From NCBI GenBank assembly GCA_964483105.1, contig CAYZZU010000004.1, positions 1 through 64,000 on the forward strand: a DNA stretch of 64,000 bases, written 5' to 3'. The DNA comes from CAYZZU01 sp964483105. GTDB lineage: Bacteria > CG2-30-53-67. Under the pieces are notes generated by a model. It was given only the letters and a program-made list of their open reading frames with translations. It was not told the DNA's origin and ran no database searches. Below are positions 33,995 to 43,010 of this stretch, one piece after another (position 1 is the first letter of the stretch; each line of letters opens with the position of its first letter). A program made the translations under genes and the position numbers.

Positions 33995-34400
33995 GATTGA
34001 TGGCCGACTCGGTTTCTTCAATCTCTCCTCCCGGTTTGATGAGCTCATCGGTTCCTCCCGGTTCGATGTGGATATACCTATCTCCGATAATTCCGGAAGT
34101 CCGGATGGATGCGATGCTGTCTTCCTGGATCCTGACGTTTTTATCGATCTCCATATCCACCAGGGCTTCATAGTCTTCCTGATCCAGGCGAATACTCGCC
34201 ACCTTCCCCACGCGTACCCCTGCAATCTCCACAACGGCCCCTTCTTTCAGTCCGGCGACCGATCCGAACCGGGCCTTCACCGAATAGGTGTTCCGGTTGA
34301 AGAAGCCGATATCCCCCAGTTTGACCGATAGATAGGCGAAACAGAGGAAACCCGCAACCATAAAAAGACCCACTGCGGTTTCAATATTCATTCTTTTCAT
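33954..34400 (-). CDS. mlaD: MlaD substrate-binding MCE protein
   Basis: A protein of about 148 residues with one N-terminal membrane anchor (ETAVGLFMVAGFLCFAYL) and a single MCE domain (YSVKARFGSVAGLKEGAVV, then GIIGDRYIHIEPGG). MlaD forms a periplasmic hexameric ring on MlaE and carries phospholipid. The start could be ATG 34424, 34400 or 34391; 34400 has AGGAGG at a reasonable distance. It overlaps the 3' end of mlaF, so translation is coupled. Confidence 0.93.
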   Translation of the reverse strand: MKRMNIETAVGLFMVAGFLCFAYLSVKLGDIGFFNRNTYSVKARFGSVAGLKEGAVVEIAGVRVGKVASIRLDQEDYEALVDMEIDKNVRIQEDSIASIRTSGIIGDRYIHIEPGGTDELIKPGGEIEETESAINLEELVSKYIFEKK

Positions 34401-35181
34401 CAAGTCCTGGCTCCTCCTTTTCACTGGAATAGATCGGCCCCATGGTGCTTTCCACGAAATTGCGGATCACGGGGTTGTCCGAAAGCTGAAATTCTTCGGG
34501 GGACATGGACCCCTGAATCACACCGTCCGCGAGTAGCGCGACGGAATCCGAGAGTTTGAAGATCTTTGGGACGTCGTGGCTGACGATTACCGCCGTGTAA
34601 TGGAGCTTTGCCTGTGTTTTGTGGAAGAGGCGGTAAATTTCATTACTTTTATTTGCATCCAGTCCGGTTGTCGGTTCATCAAAGAAGACGATCCGGGGGG
34701 AAAGCACGAGGGCCCGGGCCAGCCCCACCCTCTTCTGCATTCCACCGCTCAGTTGTGCCGGATACTTTTCATTGACTCCTTCAAGGTCCATCAGCGCCAA
34801 TTTTTCTTCCACATTGGCCCGGATTTCCTCTTCCGTCGCATTCGTGCGTTCGCGGAGGGGAAGCGCCACGTTGTCATAGATTGTCATTGAGTCGAAGAGG
34901 GCCACATTCTGAAACAGGACGCCGAAGTCTTTCCGGATGTTCCGCAGTTCCTTCCTGCGAAGTTGTGAGATATCCTTGCCGAAGACCAGGACCTGTCCGC
35001 TGTCCGGTTTGACGAGCCCAAGCATATGCTTCAGGATGACGCTCTTACCCTGACCGCTTGCTCCCACGATGACAGTGGTGGTTCCTTCCGATACGGTCAG
35101 GTTGACCTTTTTCAGCACCTCCTGCCGGCCGAACGATTTTTTGACGTTGATCAGTTGTATGGCGGTCCCGGGTTGCCTCAC
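34381..35181 (-). CDS. mlaF: MlaF lipid-transport ABC ATPase
   Basis: A 266-residue ATPase with Walker A GASGQGKSVILKH, signature LSGGMQKRVGLARAL and Walker B RIVFFDEPTTGLDA. It powers the MlaFEDB transporter for retrograde phospholipid transport at the inner membrane. The start is GTG 35181. It lies 34 bases after mlaE and overlaps mlaD, which identifies it among ABC ATPases. A C-terminal extension (about 25 acidic residues) may contact the permease or regulator. Confidence 0.95.
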   Translation of the reverse strand: MRQPGTAIQLINVKKSFGRQEVLKKVNLTVSEGTTTVIVGASGQGKSVILKHMLGLVKPDSGQVLVFGKDISQLRRKELRNIRKDFGVLFQNVALFDSMTIYDNVALPLRERTNATEEEIRANVEEKLALMDLEGVNEKYPAQLSGGMQKRVGLARALVLSPRIVFFDEPTTGLDANKSNEIYRLFHKTQAKLHYTAVIVSHDVPKIFKLSDSVALLADGVIQGSMSPEEFQLSDNPVIRNFVESTMGPIYSSEKEEPGLDEKNEY

Positions 35182-35215
35182 CCTTGTTTCTCTCCTGAAG
35201 ATACGGTCGGGGATT

Positions 35216-36004
35216 TCATAGAAGAATCGCGCTGATCAGATAATCCCAAACCAGAACCGTGACGGAAGAGAGCACCACGGCGTTCGTTGTGGTGCGGCTG
35301 ACTCCTTCCGCTCCGAAACCTCCCGTTCGTTCCCTGTGGAGATAGTAGCCCTTGGCGGTGTTGATCCAGATGATCAGAAGGCCGAACACCAGGGATTTGA
35401 CCAGCCCCATATGGATGTCCTTCCAAACGACACTGTCGTACATGCCCTGGAAATACGTCCCCGGATTGACTCCCAGGAGGGTCACGCCGACCAGATATCC
35501 TCCCATGATTCCCAGGACATCGAAGATGGCCGTCAGAAGGGGCAGGGAAATGATCCCGGCAATGAATTTGGGGACCATCAGGAATTTGTACGGATCGATG
35601 GCCATACACTCCAGTGCGTCGATCTGTTCAGAGTTTCGCATAATTCCGATTTCCGCGCAGATGGCCGAACCCGCCCGTCCCACGACCATCAGGGCCGTCA
35701 GAACCGGTCCGAGCTCCCGGATCAGGCTCAGAGCGACGGCCGATCCGAGCAAGCCCTCGGAGCCGAATTGACGCAAGGTATAATATCCCTGGAGTCCCAG
35801 GACCATTCCGGTGAAAGAGCCGGTAAAGAGGATGACGAAAACCGACCGTGCGCCGATGAAATGGATCTGGCGTATAATGGGGCGCACTTTGTAAGGAGGT
35901 TTGAAAATGTTGGCCAGGCAGGCGAACAGGAAGATCCCCATTCTTCCGGCCTGCTCTAAGAAATAGAGGCATTCATCGCCCAGTTTCTCCACGCGTTCCA
36001 TCAT
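35216..36004 (-). CDS. mlaE: MlaE inner-membrane permease
   Basis: A 262-residue permease with about five membrane segments and the MlaE signature: FTGMVLGLQGYYTLRQFG, ELGPVLTALMVVGRAGSA, AEIGIMRNSEQIDALECM. It is the membrane core of the phospholipid transporter. ATG 36004 or 36001 fits the domain start better than ATG 36046. The promoter is not clear; a stretch with TATACT lies near 36290, upstream of a repeat-derived leader. Confidence 0.94.
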   Translation of the reverse strand: MMERVEKLGDECLYFLEQAGRMGIFLFACLANIFKPPYKVRPIIRQIHFIGARSVFVILFTGSFTGMVLGLQGYYTLRQFGSEGLLGSAVALSLIRELGPVLTALMVVGRAGSAICAEIGIMRNSEQIDALECMAIDPYKFLMVPKFIAGIISLPLLTAIFDVLGIMGGYLVGVTLLGVNPGTYFQGMYDSVVWKDIHMGLVKSLVFGLLIIWINTAKGYYLHRERTGGFGAEGVSRTTTNAVVLSSVTVLVWDYLISAILL

Positions 36005-36173
36005 AAGATCCGACCAACAGAAATGATAACAGGAATATTTCGGCAACCGGTATGCCGAAGGGACCCGCCCTTCAGGGGAAAGATCCGTTTTCGGTCGCCT
36101 GGACTGAAACGGAAAACCGTATCCTAAATGTAATCAACATAACATCAGGCCTTCTTTCCTGTCAACCCGTTGG

Positions 36174-36240
36174 GACTCCGGACACTTTGCAAAGCGAGCT
36201 TTCTCAACAAAACGATCTGAACATTGTCTATCGCCGGATT
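36174..36240 (+). repeat. Partial repeat copy D in the mlaE leader
   Basis: ACTCCGGACACTTTGCAAA and TCTCAACAAAACGATCTGAA, ending TCGCCGGATT, match the end of module 2 in copies A, B and C. It occupies part of the 313 bases between the divergent mlaE and YkgJ-like genes. Next to it, 36241-36280 contains short GCAA/GTAA-loop hairpins but no recognisable riboswitch. Confidence 0.7.
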
Positions 36241-36317
36241 CAGGCCCTTACGGTCCCCTTGCGGGTTGCCTGCGTTGATGATATAGATAGTATACCAACA
36301 AACAAAATGAGGGGAAA

Positions 36318-36641
36318 ATGGAAGACCTCTGTGTCCGCTGCACCATTTGCTGTTATCAAAAAATCCTGAAGGATGAAGGTTCCGTGGTCTATACCGATCG
36401 TCCCTGCGAATATCTGGATCTTGATTCCGGGCTTTGCATCGTTTATGAATCCAGAACCTCCATGAAGGAGAACTGTGTGGAAATTACGCAAGACGTGGTC
36501 AGACTGGGAGCGCTTCCCCGGGGATGTCCTTATGTGGCTCATGTAAAGGGTTACCACGCTCCGCGGTTGACCCGGAGACTGGAAAAACTGGCTGAACGGA
36601 AATTGCGAAAGAGGTGCCGGAAAGGGAAAGAAGACAGATAG
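36318..36641 (+). CDS. YkgJ/UPF0260-type cysteine-cluster protein
   Basis: A 107-residue protein with the family pattern of clustered cysteines: CVRCTICC at the start, then RPCEYLD, SGLCIVYE, ENCVEI and PRGCPYV. Such proteins are thought to chelate zinc or iron-sulfur metal; their role is unknown. The C-terminus is strongly basic. GAGGGG lies before the ATG. It precedes the ribonucleotide reductase gene by 36 bases and may be co-transcribed, but no functional link is established. Confidence 0.8.
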   Translation: MEDLCVRCTICCYQKILKDEGSVVYTDRPCEYLDLDSGLCIVYESRTSMKENCVEITQDVVRLGALPRGCPYVAHVKGYHAPRLTRRLEKLAERKLRKRCRKGKEDR

Positions 36642-36677
36642 GGATGGAACTTTGGGGGTGCCCGGAGTGTTCTGATC

Positions 36678-38441
36678 ATGATGGGATTGACGGAAAATGC
36701 CGTAAGGGTCCTTGAAAACCGCTATCTGCAACGGAACAGCGAGGGCCGGGTCATGGAGTCCCCGGAGGAGATGTTCGCCCGGGTGGCCCGAAGGGTCGCG
36801 GAGGCGGAACGGCTTTACCGGAAGGGTCGGAGCTCCGAAAGGGTGGAACGTGAATTTTTCGAAGTCATGACCGCCCTGGATTTTCTCCCGAATTCTCCCA
36901 CCCTGATGAACGCGGGAACCCCTCTCGGCCAACTGGCAGCCTGTTTCGTCCTGCCTGTTTTCGACTCGATCCGCGGAATCTTCAAGGCGTTATCGGAAAT
37001 GGCCGTGATCCACCAATCCGGTGGGGGGACCGGATTTTCCTTCTCCTCCCTCCGTCCCGAAGGGGACCGGGTTCAGTCAACCGGGGGCGCCGCGTCGGGC
37101 CCGGTTTCCTTCATGCGGGTTTTCGACCAGGCCACGGAGGTGGTCAAGCAGGGTGGGCGCCGTCGGGGCGCCAATATGGCGGTCCTGCGCGTGGATCATC
37201 CGGACATCCTGAAGTTTATCGAGGCCAAGCAAGACCCTCGGGTCCTCACCAATTTCAATCTCTCCGTGGCCGTCACCGACCGGTTCATGAAGGCCGCGGT
37301 CCGGGGAGCTGAGATTCCTCTGATTCATCCGGGAAGCGGACGGGAAGTTTCACGGCTGAACGCGTCGGAACTGCTCGACCGGATTTCCCGCATGGCCTGG
37401 ATGACGGGGGATCCGGGGATCCTGTTTTTCGATGAAATGAACCGGAAGAATCCGACACCGGCCCTGGGGATGATGGAGGGGACCAATCCGTGCGGGGAAC
37501 TCCCCCTCTATCCCTATGAAAGTTGCGATCTGGGTTCCATCAATCTCTCCCATATGGTTCGGAAGGGAAGGGTTGATTATCCGAAATTGCAAAGAGTCAT
37601 CGGGATCGGGGTCCGGTTCCTGGACAATATGATTGATCTGAACCGCTTCCCCTTTCCACGGATCAGGAGGATGACCCTCGCGAACCGCAAGATCGGTCTC
37701 GGTGTCATGGGGTGGGCCGAAATGCTGATCCGGCTGGGGATCCCTTACGACTCGGAGAAGGCATTTCGCCTGGGTAGTCGCTTAATGCGGTTCGTGACGG
37801 AAGAGGCGCGAAAGATTTCGGCTAAGCTGGCCCGGGAAAGGGGGGGATTCCCGAATTTTTCCAAAAGCATCTATGCCGCGCGCGGGCTGCCGGTATTGCG
37901 AAACGCCACCGTGACCACGATCGCGCCGACCGGGACCATCAGTATGATCGCCGGAACGACGAGCGGGATCGAGCCGCTCTTCGCGGTTTCCTTTTTCCGG
38001 AAGGTCCTGGATGGGGAGACCCTCGTGGAAGTCAATCCACTCTTCGAAGAAATGGCCGGAAGGAAGCTGACCGGAACGATCCGGGAGGAGATCGCCGGCA
38101 GGGGAAGTATACAGAGGGTCCGCGCGTTTTCCGAATCGTTCCGTGCGCTTTTCAAGACCGCGATGGATCTCTCGCCGGAAACCCATCTTCGCACCCAGGC
38201 GGTCTTCCAGCGTTATACCGACAATGCCGTGTCCAAGACGGTGAATCTGCCGGAGAAGGCGACTCCGGAGGATGTGAGGTCCATCTACCTGATGGCCCGC
38301 GTCCGGAGGTGTAAAGGGGTCACGATCTACCGGTACGGGAGCAGGTCGGAGCAGGTCCTGAATCTGATGCGCAGATTGCCGGGTGATCAAGTTTCCGTGG
38401 GATCCGAATTCGACGGGGAATGCAGGGCCTGTGGGATCTGA
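36678..38441 (+). CDS. nrdJ: Adenosylcobalamin-dependent (class II) ribonucleotide reductase
   Basis: A 587-residue reductase. It shows LDFLPNSPTLMNAGTPLGQL, QSGGGTGFSFSSLRP, the active-site NPCGELPLYPYESCDLGS with the radical cysteine, and TTIAPTGTISMIAGTTSGIE. The C-terminal CRACGI supplies the reducing cysteine pair. Class II enzymes use B12 to form the thiyl radical and work with or without oxygen. There is no ATP-cone domain at the N-terminus and no small subunit gene nearby, consistent with class II. Start is ATG 36678 or 36681. Confidence 0.94.
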   Translation: MMGLTENAVRVLENRYLQRNSEGRVMESPEEMFARVARRVAEAERLYRKGRSSERVEREFFEVMTALDFLPNSPTLMNAGTPLGQLAACFVLPVFDSIRGIFKALSEMAVIHQSGGGTGFSFSSLRPEGDRVQSTGGAASGPVSFMRVFDQATEVVKQGGRRRGANMAVLRVDHPDILKFIEAKQDPRVLTNFNLSVAVTDRFMKAAVRGAEIPLIHPGSGREVSRLNASELLDRISRMAWMTGDPGILFFDEMNRKNPTPALGMMEGTNPCGELPLYPYESCDLGSINLSHMVRKGRVDYPKLQRVIGIGVRFLDNMIDLNRFPFPRIRRMTLANRKIGLGVMGWAEMLIRLGIPYDSEKAFRLGSRLMRFVTEEARKISAKLARERGGFPNFSKSIYAARGLPVLRNATVTTIAPTGTISMIAGTTSGIEPLFAVSFFRKVLDGETLVEVNPLFEEMAGRKLTGTIREEIAGRGSIQRVRAFSESFRALFKTAMDLSPETHLRTQAVFQRYTDNAVSKTVNLPEKATPEDVRSIYLMARVRRCKGVTIYRYGSRSEQVLNLMRRLPGDQVSVGSEFDGECRACGI

Positions 38442-38584
38442 TCCTGGTCTTCATGAGTGCCGAGGCGTGTCGTGATGCTTTTCGCCGACGTGTGAAAGGC
38501 CTGGAAAGTTTTTCTTGATGTGATTCCTCCGATTCTGATAAGATCTCCTGCCGTGGGTCATTTTGAAAGAAGGGAGTCCTGAGG

Positions 38585-39100
38585 ATGAAAAAGAATCTCC
38601 TGGATGTTTTGGAAGGGAAGGCCTTCAACGAGGACGAGGCCAAGAAGATCGCCATCGCCCTGGAACGACAGGGGTACCGTTTTTATCATGGGATGAAAGA
38701 CAGGGTACGGGAGGAACGGATCCGGTCTGTTTTTGAGAAGATGTCCCATGAAGAGCAGAAGCACGTTTCGGATATTGAATCCCTGCTTCCCGACCCGGAT
38801 TCGGGTTGGTATCTTGATCCGGCTGCCGAAGAGATTGTGCAGCAATATTTCGAAGGCTATATGGAAGGGGGGATTTTCCCCTCCGGCGCCGATGCCGAAA
38901 CCAGCGTGATGAAGCTGGAAGATGAAATCCAGGCGGTCCGGATGGCGTTTGACTTTGAGAAAGACGCGGTGGTGTTCTACACGGAAATGGCGAAGAGAGC
39001 CGATGCTTCTGAAACCAAGAAGAATTTTCAGGCCCTGATCGAATTCGAGAAAGGGCATGTCCGCATTCTGGGGGATCTCCTGCGGTTGCTGGAAAGCTGA
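38585..39100 (+). CDS. Ferritin-like / rubrerythrin-type diiron protein
   Basis: A 171-residue helical protein with rubrerythrin-like diiron ligands: Glu in ALERQGYRFY, the pair in MSHEEQKHVSDIE, Glu in DFEKDAVVFYTEMA and IEFEKGHVRILGD. There is no C-terminal rubredoxin. Members of this group detoxify peroxide or store iron in anaerobes. ATG 38585 follows GGGAGTCCTGAGG. A Nudix gene starts 28 bases downstream. Confidence 0.85.
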   Translation: MKKNLLDVLEGKAFNEDEAKKIAIALERQGYRFYHGMKDRVREERIRSVFEKMSHEEQKHVSDIESLLPDPDSGWYLDPAAEEIVQQYFEGYMEGGIFPSGADAETSVMKLEDEIQAVRMAFDFEKDAVVFYTEMAKRADASETKKNFQALIEFEKGHVRILGDLLRLLES

Positions 39101-39128
39101 TTGGATTACTTCCCGTTTAGGCATTGGC

Positions 39129-39641
39129 ATGGATGAGTACCTGGAAATCGTCGATGAAGAGGATCGGGTAGTTGGGAAGGCCCTTCGGTCGGAATGTCAC
39201 GGCGATCCGTCCCTGGTGCACCGGGTGGCGCATGTGATCGTCCTCAATGGATCCGGAGAAATTCTTCTCCAGAAGCGCTCCTCCGACAAGGATATTCAAC
39301 CGGGGAAATGGGATACTTCCGTGGGGGGGCATCTGGACCCCGGAGAGGATTATGAGACTGCGGCCTACCGGGAGATGAAGGAAGAACTGGGGATTGAGGG
39401 GCTTGACCTGCAATTTCTCTACGCCTATCCCAACCGGAATGAGATCGAATCGGAACATGTCCGGACTTTTCTGTGTCGTTTTGACGGTGCGGTCGACTTT
39501 GACCGGAAGGAGATTACGGAGGTCCGGTTCTGGAAAATCGAGGAGATTGAGGCCCGGCTCGGTTCCGGGGTTTTTACGCCGAACTTCGAAGAAGAGTTCG
39601 GCTATTTCAAGAAGGTTCAATCAAAGATTGAGCTTTCTTGA
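39129..39641 (+). CDS. Nudix hydrolase (IDI/YfcD-like)
   Basis: A 170-residue Nudix protein. The Nudix box reads GGHLDPGEDYETAAY then REMKEELGIE, with the metal-binding REMKEE intact. The N-terminus EIVDEEDRVVGKALRSECH resembles the isopentenyl-diphosphate isomerase-like and YfcD branch, but active-site cysteine evidence for isomerase is weak. Start at 39129 skips 24 upstream codons that overlap the ferritin-like gene. selC begins three bases after its stop. Confidence 0.85.
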   Translation: MDEYLEIVDEEDRVVGKALRSECHGDPSLVHRVAHVIVLNGSGEILLQKRSSDKDIQPGKWDTSVGGHLDPGEDYETAAYREMKEELGIEGLDLQFLYAYPNRNEIESEHVRTFLCRFDGAVDFDRKEITEVRFWKIEEIEARLGSGVFTPNFEEEFGYFKKVQSKIELS

Positions 39642-39644
39642 AAT

Positions 39645-39742
39645 GGGAGGGGATTCGGTGCTGGTGTCCGGCCCGGACTTCAAATCCGGTGGGGCGGCTT
39701 AACACCCCGCCTGGTGGGTTCGATTCCCGCCCTCTCCCGCCA
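39645..39742 (+). tRNA. selC: tRNA-Sec (anticodon TCA)
   Basis: A 98-base tRNA with an eight-base-pair acceptor stem (GGGAGGGG with CCTCTCCC), anticodon arm CCGGA-CTTCAAA-TCCGG with anticodon TCA, a long variable arm (GGGGCGG...CCCCGCC), T-loop GGGTTCGATTCCC and encoded CCA. Length, long acceptor stem and UGA-reading anticodon identify selenocysteine tRNA. It directly follows the Nudix gene and is probably transcribed with it. It shows that this organism can recode UGA, which bears on the UGA-containing rhodanese fragment at the left end. selA, selB and selD are not in the window. Confidence 0.95.
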
Positions 39743-39849
39743 TTTAAAAATCAATGAGTTGCTTAATGGTTTGTGCTTGTATTTCGCGAGCAATCCTGCT
39801 ATTTTTCTGCAAAATCTTTTTTTAATCCTCTCCACGAACCCGGAATCCG

Positions 39850-40683
39850 ATGCTGAAGACGACCTATCTGTGCGCGCGCTGCCTGATCGACCAGGCGACC
39901 CACGCGGTGGAACTCGGGGTGGAAGATCCGGGAGAACGCCTTTTGATTGTGACCGATGTTGTCGGTCTGCTTCAGAAAGAATTTCCCCATTCAGTTCCCG
40001 CCCGTCTGGGTACGCGGATTCATCAATACGTCCGGGAACGGACCGGCCGTGATCCTTACGCGGTCTTGAAAAAGAAGAGCAACCGTGTCGCCGCGGAGAT
40101 CGCCGAAGGACTTCGTCGCGAGGGATTGACCCTTGAAAAAGCCGTACGGGCGGCGGTGGCGGGAAACGCGATTGACTTTGGCGTGGACGGCTCCCGGGAC
40201 GGGTTGGACCGCTTGCGGGAGGAATTGCGCCGGGAGTTGACCCTGAACCGATATGATCGTTTTGTGGCTGAGCTCAACCGGGCGGAACGAATTCTCTATC
40301 TGACCGATAACTGCGGGGAAATCGTTTTTGACTATCTCCTGATTGAATTACTTGAGAAGATGGGGAAAAAGGTCATCGTTTCTCCCAAGCTGGAACCGGT
40401 GCTGAATGACGCGACGGTTCAGGATCTTCTTCAGATCGGCTTTGACCGGATCGCCCGGATCGTACCCCATGCGAAGGCTTCCATCGGTCTTTTCCTTTCC
40501 GAAGCTTCGGAAGAATTCAGAACATTGTGGTCCCGTTCCGATCTGGTGATTGCCAAGGGAATGGGGCATTTCGAAACCCTCCACGGGACGGACAAAAAGA
40601 TTGCCTATCTTCTCAAGGCCAAGTGTATTCCCGTGGCGCAGAGCCTGGGGGTGGCCGTCGGGTCCCATATCCTCACCTTCTGA
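39850..40683 (+). CDS. DUF89 (ARMT1-like) metal-dependent phosphatase-type protein
   Basis: A 277-residue protein with the DUF89 features: early cysteines (YLCARCLIDQA), the metal-binding LTDNCGEIVFDYLLIE and the segment VIAKGMGHFETLHG. DUF89 proteins act on phospho-metabolites as damage-control phosphatases; a cobalt- or manganese-dependent activity is known in the family. Substrate is unknown. The gene follows selC by 107 bases, in which I see no further feature. Confidence 0.85.
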   Translation: MLKTTYLCARCLIDQATHAVELGVEDPGERLLIVTDVVGLLQKEFPHSVPARLGTRIHQYVRERTGRDPYAVLKKKSNRVAAEIAEGLRREGLTLEKAVRAAVAGNAIDFGVDGSRDGLDRLREELRRELTLNRYDRFVAELNRAERILYLTDNCGEIVFDYLLIELLEKMGKKVIVSPKLEPVLNDATVQDLLQIGFDRIARIVPHAKASIGLFLSEASEEFRTLWSRSDLVIAKGMGHFETLHGTDKKIAYLLKAKCIPVAQSLGVAVGSHILTF

Positions 40684-40698
40684 GGGAAACTCTTTAGC

Positions 40699-40727
40699 TT
40701 GCTTCCACCCCGATCCTGTGGTAGGAT
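40699..40727 (+). promoter_or_regulatory. Possible promoter of pgi
   Basis: TTGCTT (40699-40704) and TAGGAT (40722-40727) are 17 bases apart, about 135 bases upstream of the pgi ATG. Both boxes depart from consensus. Confidence 0.35.
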
Positions 40728-40863
40728 CATAAGCAGTAATCATTTTGATTGATCCCTCTTTTCTAAAGAAGCCCATTCATCCTTATTCATTTCTGTTGGT
40801 ATGAGAATTGTTTTCGGCGGGTGGCGCCGAATGTAAGGAGAGTGTTCCGGGGAGGTATCAGCG

Positions 40864-42303
40864 ATGGTCCCATACAAGAATAAGGTGTGGAAGGAACAGA
40901 TGGCGGTCCGGCTCGACGTGAATCATGTCATGGCCGGATTCATTGGTGAGGAAGACGGCATTTTTGACGGAGAGATTGAATCGTTGATGCCGGAATCCCG
41001 CGCGATCCATCACGACCTGAAAGAAAAAAGGGAACGGGGGGAACTGCCCTTCCTGGATCTTCCGGGCCAGGATGTCAGGGGGATCCTGGAACTTGCCAAG
41101 TCGATCCGGAAGTGGTGTGATACCTTCGTGGTGCTCGGGATCGGGGGCTCCGCCCTGGGAAACATCGCCCTCCATCAGGCGCTTAACCATCCCTACTTTA
41201 ATGAACTTTCCAAGACGGGAAGAAAAAGATCTCCCCGCATTCACATTATGGATAACGTGGATCCCGAACGGCTTGCCGGCCTGCTCGATATCCTCGATTT
41301 GGAAAAGACCTGTTTTAATGTTATCACCAAGTCCGGAGGGACCGCTGAGACGATGGCCAATTTCCTGGTCTGCCAGGAGGCCCTGATCAACGCGGTGGGC
41401 CGGGAGAACCATGTCCGGCATTTTGTTGTGACCACGGACAGGAGCAAGGGGAACCTGAAACGAGTCGCCGATCGGGAAGGGTATACATCTCTTTCGATCC
41501 CGGATGGGGTGGGGGGCCGTTTTTCGGTACTGACCCCGGTTGGACTTCTCTCCGCGGCGCTCACCGGGATCAACATTCGGGAACTCCTGGCCGGCGCGGC
41601 CTATATGGAGCGTCGTTGCCGGAAGTTTCGTATCTGGGAGAATCCCGCCTACCTGAACGCGGTGATCCATTATCTTCTGAATACCAAGAGGGGAAAGCGT
41701 ATCTCGGTGATGATGCCTTACGGGAACGCTCTCTATGGATTCGCGGATTGGTACCGCCAACTCTGGTCTGAGAGTCTGGGGAAACGTTATTCTCTGGATG
41801 GCTCGGAGATCTTCGCGGGGCAAACGCCGGTCAAGGCCCTGGGTACCACGGACCAGCATTCCCAGATCCAGCTTTATGTGGAAGGTCCGAACGACAAGGT
41901 GATTACCTTGATCGGAGTTGAGGAATACCGGAAGAAGCTGGGGATTCCGGAGTCCTATACGGAGATGGAAGGGATCTCGTATCTGGGGAAAAAGGGGCTT
42001 GACGTGTTGATACAGTCCGAACAGAGAGCAACCTGCTATGCCTTGACCAAACATCACCGCCCCAACTTGACGGTGACCCTGCGTGAGATCAACCCCTTTA
42101 CGCTCGGCCAGCTTTTCATGATGTATGAAATCCAGACCGTTTTTTCAGGCGGCCTGTACCGGATCAACCCGCTGGACCAGCCGGGCGTGGAAGATGGAAA
42201 GATCGCTACGTACGCCCTGATGGGAAGGAACGGATATGAACAGCAGAAGGAAGAGATGGAGGAGGTGGACAGGGGAAACGAGAAATATATCCTCGGACCG
42301 TAG
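40864..42303 (+). CDS. pgi: Glucose-6-phosphate isomerase
   Basis: A 479-residue sugar isomerase interconverting glucose-6- and fructose-6-phosphate. It shows VVLGIGGSALGNIALHQAL, SKSGGTAETMANFL-type binding (reading VITKSGGTAETM), GSEIFAGQTPVKALGTTDQHSQ with catalytic residues, and TLREINPFTLGQLFMMYE. It is shorter than the 549-residue E. coli form, as in many deltaproteobacteria and Gram-positives. GGGGAGG precedes the ATG. rlpA starts inside its 3' end. Confidence 0.95.
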   Translation: MVPYKNKVWKEQMAVRLDVNHVMAGFIGEEDGIFDGEIESLMPESRAIHHDLKEKRERGELPFLDLPGQDVRGILELAKSIRKWCDTFVVLGIGGSALGNIALHQALNHPYFNELSKTGRKRSPRIHIMDNVDPERLAGLLDILDLEKTCFNVITKSGGTAETMANFLVCQEALINAVGRENHVRHFVVTTDRSKGNLKRVADREGYTSLSIPDGVGGRFSVLTPVGLLSAALTGINIRELLAGAAYMERRCRKFRIWENPAYLNAVIHYLLNTKRGKRISVMMPYGNALYGFADWYRQLWSESLGKRYSLDGSEIFAGQTPVKALGTTDQHSQIQLYVEGPNDKVITLIGVEEYRKKLGIPESYTEMEGISYLGKKGLDVLIQSEQRATCYALTKHHRPNLTVTLREINPFTLGQLFMMYEIQTVFSGGLYRINPLDQPGVEDGKIATYALMGRNGYEQQKEEMEEVDRGNEKYILGP

Positions 42304-42973
42304 AAAGGGTATCCGGGCGGTGCTCCTGGTGCTGTTTTTTCTCCTTTTCTCCTCCGCCTGTACTTTTCATCACCGGGGAATTCGGGCAGGCGCGGGGAGT
42401 CGAGTGGAATACGGACTTGCCTCGTGGTATGGAAGGGACTTTCACGGAAAACGGACTGCCAACGGGGAGATCTACGACATGTACAAATTAACTGCGGCCC
42501 ATCGTTCCCTCCCCCTCGGTACGCTGGTCCGTGTGACCAATCGTAGAAACGGCAAATCGGTAGTGGTCCGCATCAATGATCGTGGTCCTTTTGTACGGGG
42601 ACGGATTATCGACCTTTCTTACGGTGCCGCCCGTGCTCTCGCCATGACGGAAGATGGGGTGGTCCCGGTTCGGGTGGATACGCTTCAACTGGGTGATAAC
42701 TACTATTACAAGCAGGGAGGCGTTCGGAGGGGCATTCGCTCCGGAACGACCTACACGGTTCAGGTCGGCTCTTACCTTCGGAGAACGAACGCCCTCCAAC
42801 TCAAGAGTGCCCTGGCAACGCGGTTTGGCAACGTCTTCATCCGGGAGTGGTACGATCAGGGAAGGATCTACTATCGTGTTCGAATCGGGCGGTTTTCCCG
42901 TGAAGAGGATGCCAGGAAATTGTCCCACAGACTCTGGACGCAACATATCTCATCCTTCGTGACGGACGATTAG
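42236..42973 (+). CDS. rlpA: RlpA-like lipoprotein with SPOR domain
   Basis: A 245-residue lipoprotein: lipobox LLFSSAC near residue 42, a double-psi beta-barrel domain (GLASWYGRDFHGKRTANGE, VRINDRGPFVRGRIIDLS with catalytic-type Asp) and a C-terminal SPOR domain (TYTVQVGSYLRRTNA). RlpA is a lytic transglycosylase acting on denuded glycan at septa, guided by SPOR. The ATG lies 68 bases inside pgi and has AAGGA six bases upstream, so this overlap is real. Confidence 0.9.
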   Translation: MNSRRKRWRRWTGETRNISSDRRKGIRAVLLVLFFLLFSSACTFHHRGIRAGAGSRVEYGLASWYGRDFHGKRTANGEIYDMYKLTAAHRSLPLGTLVRVTNRRNGKSVVVRINDRGPFVRGRIIDLSYGAARALAMTEDGVVPVRVDTLQLGDNYYYKQGGVRRGIRSGTTYTVQVGSYLRRTNALQLKSALATRFGNVFIREWYDQGRIYYRVRIGRFSREEDARKLSHRLWTQHISSFVTDD

Positions 42974-43010
42974 TACGGTCCGGGAGGGGGGATACGATCT
43001 CCACCCAACC

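Noticed and set aside
36241..36290. GGCAACCC-GCAA-GGGG motif on the minus strand, resembling part of the GEMM element
   Set aside because: It lacks GCAAAGCC, the second hairpin and a closing helix, and is followed by repeat sequence; only short hairpins remain.
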